Assembly: GCA_016758965.1 (NCBI GenBank)
Contig: JAEPRB010000458.1
Location: 1-11,814, forward strand
DNA length: 11,814 nucleotides
Direction: 5' to 3'
Origin: Circinella minor
Taxonomy: Eukaryota; Mucoromycota; Mucoromycetes; Mucorales; Lichtheimiaceae
The notes beneath the pieces were generated by a model. It ran no database searches and was not told the origin of the DNA. It saw nothing but the letters and a program-made list of their open reading frames with translations. How positions within the stretch are numbered: position 1 is the first letter of the stretch; every line of letters begins with the position of its first letter. A program made the position numbers and the translations under genes. This document shows positions 8,031 to 11,814 of this stretch, piece by piece.

Positions 8031-8540
8031 AGAAGAGGAGAATAGGGGAACTCTTGGTTTTTTTTTACAACTCCTCCAGAAATTCATAAACAGTACAATA
8101 GAAAAGCCTAAAAGTTGAAATCCAAATATTTTTATTAGTTAAAAAGTATATACTGTAAGTCTAACAATAAAAAATAAACCATTTTATATTTTATTAAGAT
8201 TATTTTTTTAGTAATAGTAATACCACGTAGCTGAAATATTCTCTGAAGGGAATTATTTATCATTTTGCATTAATATCATATAGAGGCAGTAGTAGGACAC
8301 CCCCGATCATTGTATACGTAGCTCAACAGTAACATTACATAGGAGAAAGTGAGTAATCAAACTAAGGTGCATATGACCCGTAATAAATATAAATTCACTT
8401 AAAATGATATGTTAGACAAAGTGATTGATAGGGTTATAATAATAAAAACACTCACCAGTATTACAAACTCGTCAAACTGGTGATGTTATTTGAGAATATA
8501 AAATAGAGAAAAAGGGCAATGATATAATTTATAGCTAGGC
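8031..8540. other. Intergenic gap between clathrin start and gypsy remnant
   Basis: No gene seen. On the minus strand, TGTCACACC near 8575 could start the 3' LTR of the gypsy element, but no second copy exists in the window to confirm it. An inverted pair (CACCAGT…ACTGGTG) lies at about 8455-8485, and a GGACACCCCC sequence at 8295-8304. Confidence 0.4.
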
Positions 8541-8579
8541 TAATATATATAGAGAAATAGAATTGTTTGGTGTGACAGC

Positions 8580-8998
8580 TTTACTGCTGTTCTGATTAAA
8601 AATATGTAAATATAAATATTACGTATTAAATACACTTCATTACTCCCCACGGTACTTGTGACCGTCTCGATCATCACGGGTTTATGACGATCGTGGTATG
8701 CGCGCAGTGTAACGTCTTGATTAATTCTTCGTTTCAAAAGTCGACCTGGTTTATCGGCAAGTTGATATGTCTGATTGCGAAATGCAGCAATAATGACTAA
8801 GAACTTTTTAGGGGAGTACTTATAATTCATTTTTTTTTTTACGGGAATGGCTTATACGTAGAAAGTAAGATCCAGAAGCGAACTTGGCTTGAAAGTATTG
8901 AACAGTGTCATCTTTTGGTTTATTAATTAATTCATCAAAAGAAACATTCATGTTTGAAAGTTTATGTAAGCGTTTATACCCTAAGGTAGAATCAAAGT
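8580..8998 (-). pseudogene. Ty3/gypsy integrase C-terminal region and pol end, frameshifted
   Basis: Two overlapping open pieces. The upstream piece (about 8985-8835) reads LGYKRLHKLSNMNVSFDEL and DDTVQYFQAKFASGS. The downstream piece (8830-8540) reads NQTYQLADKPGRLLKRRIN and YHDRHKPV. The second is the usual pol terminus (a 'TYxL.D..GRLLK.R.N' SH3-like end). They are separated by a frame change in an 11-A run (minus strand) near 8830-8840, and a TAG plus a frame change separates them from the integrase core. Strand and order agree with the pol upstream. Confidence 0.8.
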
Positions 8999-9860
8999 AC
9001 TAAAGGCAGACAGAATGTCCTTTCCATTATCACCAGGGGCTTGACCATACATCAGTTCAAATGGTGTTACTTTTAACATTTCGTGAGCTTTTGTACGATA
9101 TGAATATGATGCGGCAGGTAATAATATTTCCCAATCATCAGGATACTGATCAGCTAATTTGCGTATATCATAACCTGTACAATTGTGTGTCCCATTTTTT
9201 CATTTTTTTCCATTTGTCATCGGATGCATTGGGGCTATGTAACGATGTTGTACTTGCAACTTCTTTAAAAACAACTCTACTCCTTGAGCAATAAAATGGG
9301 GTCCATTGCCCGTAAGTAAGTATGTACTGGCACCATAATTCGTGAATAGATTTTTATACAGAAAATCGGTAATGGTTTGAGCAACCGCTTTTTCAGTTGC
9401 AATTGCAACAGGCCAGCAAGAGAATTGCTCTACAGCAATTAATATATGCATTTTTACAGTCGAAGATATAGGAGTTATTGGACCAACATAATCGATCGAA
9501 AATTGTTCAAATAAATTAGTTACAGGAACTTTTCCAGGTGCATATTCTCTTGATAAATCCGAGTATATTGGGCAATGATGGTAGGTCTTGATAAAGTTAC
9601 ACATATCTTTCTATGCTTCAGGCCACCAATAAGAATACGTAAAATAAACAAGTCCATGTCGCATGAATTCCAGAATGACCATGACCATCATGAACCATTT
9701 TCAATATTTCTTCACGCTCCTTATTTATTAATATGAGGAATTTTGACTTCTCTTCTATCATATCGCCAATTTTACGATATAAATATTGATTCACAATTTT
9801 GAGTCTACGTGATGTATTTTTTAAAGACTCAGAGACGGCTTGATTGAATGAATTTGTTAC
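8999..9860 (-). pseudogene. Ty3/gypsy integrase: zinc-binding domain and catalytic core, inactivated
   Basis: Integrase inserts retrotransposon cDNA into the genome. In order, the fragment shows a zinc-binding H2C2 domain (HDGHGHSGIHATW … YWWPEA … HHCP), the core start IDYVGPI with the first catalytic Asp, LTGNGPHF at the second catalytic site, HPMTNGKK at the third, then LADQYPDDWEILLPAASYSY and VTPFELMYGQAPG. The second catalytic Asp is Gly (expected TDNG). The third acidic residue, expected just after TNGK, is replaced by a stop around 9206. The first Cys of the zinc CxxC is Tyr. TAG at about 9612 and TGA at about 9895 replace expected Trp codons, and there is a frameshift near 9640. The longest open piece is 9200-9604. 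The element is inactive. Confidence 0.92.
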
Positions 9861-9969
9861 ATAATTACAAATTTCTTGTAGATATGGTTTATATCATGTT
9901 TCTATTATTAAAAAAATTATGATCATAGAGATCGTCTAAATCATCTTTACCACTTTTTTCTTATGGCAA

Positions 9970-10457
9970 TTCGGGTGGTGGATATCTTGATACGTAGTGC
10001 ATCAGCGACACCGTTTAAATTTTCTAGGAATATGATGTGTTTTAGATTTACGTAAATTCTTGACAGGCTAATACCCATCGCTGGAGACGCATACTACTGG
10101 TATTTTCAACACCTTTTGCAAAAAGATAAAGTATCGCCGAGTTATCTGTCCATACAGTAAATACTTTATCGAGCAAATACTTTCGTAGTTTTCGTAACGC
10201 ATATATAATCACAAATAATTCTTTTTCTACTATAGCATGTCGTACTTCCGCAGGCTGCAACTTTCTTGAAATAAAATAATTGGTCTTAAGTCACCAGCAT
10301 CTTGAACTTGACATAAAATAGCTCTAATAGTGATATCAGAAGCATCACAATAAAGATGGTACTCCTTGTCCTTCTCTGGGGATGATAAAATTACACTTTT
10401 CATTAATTCTTCTTTAATTTCAATGAATGTTTTCTCCGCTGCTTAGGTTTTCAATTA
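9970..10457 (-). pseudogene. Ty3/gypsy reverse transcriptase tail and RNase H, broken
   Basis: RNase H degrades the RNA strand during reverse transcription. The fragment starts with AAEKTFIEIKEELM and LSSPEKDKEYHLYCDASD (RT connection and the first RNase H Asp), continues after a 1-nt frameshift near 10268 with SRKLQPAEVRHAIVEKE (the Glu of RNase H) and VFTVWTDNSAILYLF (the second Asp, in TDN), and ends with a degraded HHIPRK…GVADAL tail carrying stops near 10045. Everything 5' of this (gag, protease, RT core) is missing; the homology stops at 10457, at the edge of a possible MITE. Codon order and strand agree with the integrase downstream. Confidence 0.9.
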
Positions 10458-10616
10458 CAGAGGAACCCCATTAATTTCATATCCGTTAACTTTCACATTT
10501 TCATTAATTTCACAGAAACTCAGGGAATGGAAAAGTTGACATAATAAAATTTTCACATTCTCATTTTTTTCATTTTCAATGTAAACAGGGAAGTTGAAAC
10601 CTTAACGGGAGTACTG
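10458..10616. mobile_element. Possible 159-bp MITE (pogo/Tc1-mariner-like ends)
   Basis: Left end CAGAGGAACCCCATTAATTTC and right end (minus strand) CAGTACTCCCGTTAAGGTTTC share the CAG…CCC…TTAA pattern and loosely match on inward. TA precedes the left end, but TG, not TA, follows the right end. Inside are partly inverted GTTAACTTT/AAAAGTTGAC and several TTTCACATT repeats. It coincides with the truncated end of the gypsy pol, but the far flank is not gypsy sequence, so a clean insertion cannot be shown. Confidence 0.35.
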
Positions 10617-10679
10617 TGCGCACTTATGAATATATATTATACATTGATTTTAGTGTATTGATATAGTCTTTAAAGATAA

Positions 10680-10896
10680 TTGTATTCAGATACGTAAGGA
10701 TTTTCTCGTCCAAGAAATTTATATCAGTTAAACAACTTACTTTGAAGTTTAGCGCATAAAGCATGAAACTCAGGCCGATTTCGGCACTTTGAGTTCCTGA
10801 AGATTCTTTCTTTCCATGGACCTAACAGTTGCTTAATTTTTTTACATATTTTGGAGTTGACTTTTGCCAATCATTCGATATTTTTAAATTATTTTG
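10680..10896 (-). pseudogene. Unidentified coding-like fragment with frameshift
   Basis: On the minus strand one frame reads NDWQKSTPKYVKKLSN, then a stop. A shifted frame continues LLGPWKERIFRNSKCRNRP and EFHALCAKLQSKLFN, then TGA, then YKFLGRENPYVSEYNYL. Composition is less AT-biased and more protein-like than the flanks. It does not match gypsy RT in any way I recognise, and it may belong to another degraded element. Confidence 0.25.
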
Positions 10897-11814
10897 TTAG
10901 TCACTGTTTTTGACTAGTAATAGTAGAAAAAGAAGATAAAATATAAAATTACATTGGTAATAAAGATGGAACGAATAAAAGTGTTTACGTATCTCTACTT
11001 TTCCTGAATAATAACTGCATTATAAGTGGTATGTATATATGCATTATCTCTTTCATATTAACTGCCCTTAAAAGTAAATGATTATATCTACAGTGTTTTG
11101 TGTTTAAAAATATAATTTTTGGAAGGATCAAATACAATTTTTTTGTATTGATGAAATTTATTAATAATCAGTACAATGTTTTGTTAGTCATTGTGATTAT
11201 TAAGCACTGAAAAATTTATATTAAACACTCAAAATTTGTATCGACTCTCAGAAAATTTCATAGATATAAAAAAAGGGAATTGGTACGGACACCCCACTTT
11301 TTCCTTACGGACACCCCACTCTATTTTTAACTTTGAACTTGTTACACTGTGCGACAAACAAAAATATAATTATAGAAATAACCGTGTTCCTCGGTTTAGC
11401 AAACAGATATACATTTAATACAAAAAAAAAAGATATACAATTGAAGACACTATGTTTATATAAATGTTAAACAAGAAGACAAAATATTACTATAGGTCTT
11501 ATGTGTTGTCCATAAAGCCAATAATAATCATAATTCTACATTATATCAATCTATTCATACGTATTTTGATAAAGAAGTATATAAATAATTATTGCGTTTC
11601 CATAAAATATTAACATTAAAAGCAAATGATCGATTGAGGAAAAAAATGTCAAAATAAAAATAAAAACAAAACATTTACCAATAAATATATAAAATATCTA
11701 TATACTTCAATGTCTAAACAATGTAATATAAACGTACTTTGTTATTGTTCCTGCAATCGTTTTTTGTTTATTTTTGTAAAATAATAAAAAGGAGCTGTAT
11801 AAATCCTTTTTTTT
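10897..11814. other. AT-rich region without a recognised gene
   Basis: No supported gene on either strand. The only notable structure is a pair of TACGGACACCCCACT direct repeats at 11284-11298 and 11306-11320, 22 bp apart. The ORF at 11236-11418 covers these repeats and is not convincing. Confidence 0.5.
11284..11320 (+). repeat. Direct repeat TACGGACACCCCACT ×2
   Basis: Two identical 15-mers 22 bp apart. The core GGACACCCC also occurs in the same orientation at 8295-8303. GC-rich words of this kind in AT-rich DNA often mark transposon ends, but no partner end was found. Confidence 0.7.

Noticed and set aside
9061..9294. 77-codon plus-strand ORF
   Set aside because: Antisense to the gypsy integrase, which carries the recognisable motifs.
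11236..11418. 60-codon plus-strand ORF
   Set aside because: Spans the GGACACCCC direct repeats; the repeated peptide comes from the DNA repeat, not from a protein family.
1..11814. CRISPR array, tRNA or rRNA genes
   Set aside because: The only regular repeat is the gapless 180-bp tandem array; no cloverleaf or rRNA-like sequence was seen. The GTTCAAATC in the repeat resembles a tRNA B box, but there is no A box or fold.

Overview
This is a very AT-rich eukaryotic window, most likely from a Mucoromycota fungus (probably Mucorales). That assignment is an inference from three things: a fungal-type clathrin heavy chain with many short GT-AG introns, a fragment resembling an expanded Mucorales family of hypothetical proteins, and a Ty3/gypsy polyprotein of the type common in these fungi. 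Nothing in the window is clearly an intact, functional gene. It reads as a graveyard of decaying genes and transposons.

Layout. Positions 1-796 hold no convincing gene. Positions about 797-2010 (minus strand) carry exon-like pieces of a hypothetical protein gene, broken by at least one frameshift. Positions 2031-7960 (minus strand) are a clathrin heavy chain gene read from its start at 7960 leftwards. The beta-propeller, linker, distal leg and the start of the proximal leg are recognisable. The gene carries in-frame stops (the first at codon 10), several 1-nt frameshifts and two internal deletions, and it loses its C-terminal half at about 2031, where the hypothetical gene begins. Its fifth exon is split by a 2,390-bp DNA transposon (3976-6365). 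This element has about 45-bp terminal inverted repeats starting CACTTAGGG, is flanked by a 3-bp TAA target duplication, and contains a 180-bp tandem array and two small ORFs. Removing the element and one TAA restores a perfectly in-frame clathrin sequence.

Positions 8000-8540 are the intergenic gap upstream of clathrin. Positions 8600-10457 (minus strand) are a 5'-truncated, degenerate Ty3/gypsy pol: RT tail, RNase H, zinc-binding domain, integrase and a C-terminal domain. Two of the three integrase catalytic acidic residues are lost. A possible 159-bp MITE (10458-10616) sits at its truncated end, next to a short unidentified coding-like fragment (10680-10896). The rest, to 11814, is AT-rich and without a recognised gene, apart from a small GGACACCCC direct repeat.

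The genes do not appear to work together. The most interesting items are the transposon, which may be a new non-autonomous family (CACTA-like, with PIF/Harbinger as the alternative) with possible cargo ORFs, a 24-nt intron-like gap in the clathrin gene, and the question of whether this is a dead paralogue beside an intact clathrin gene elsewhere.
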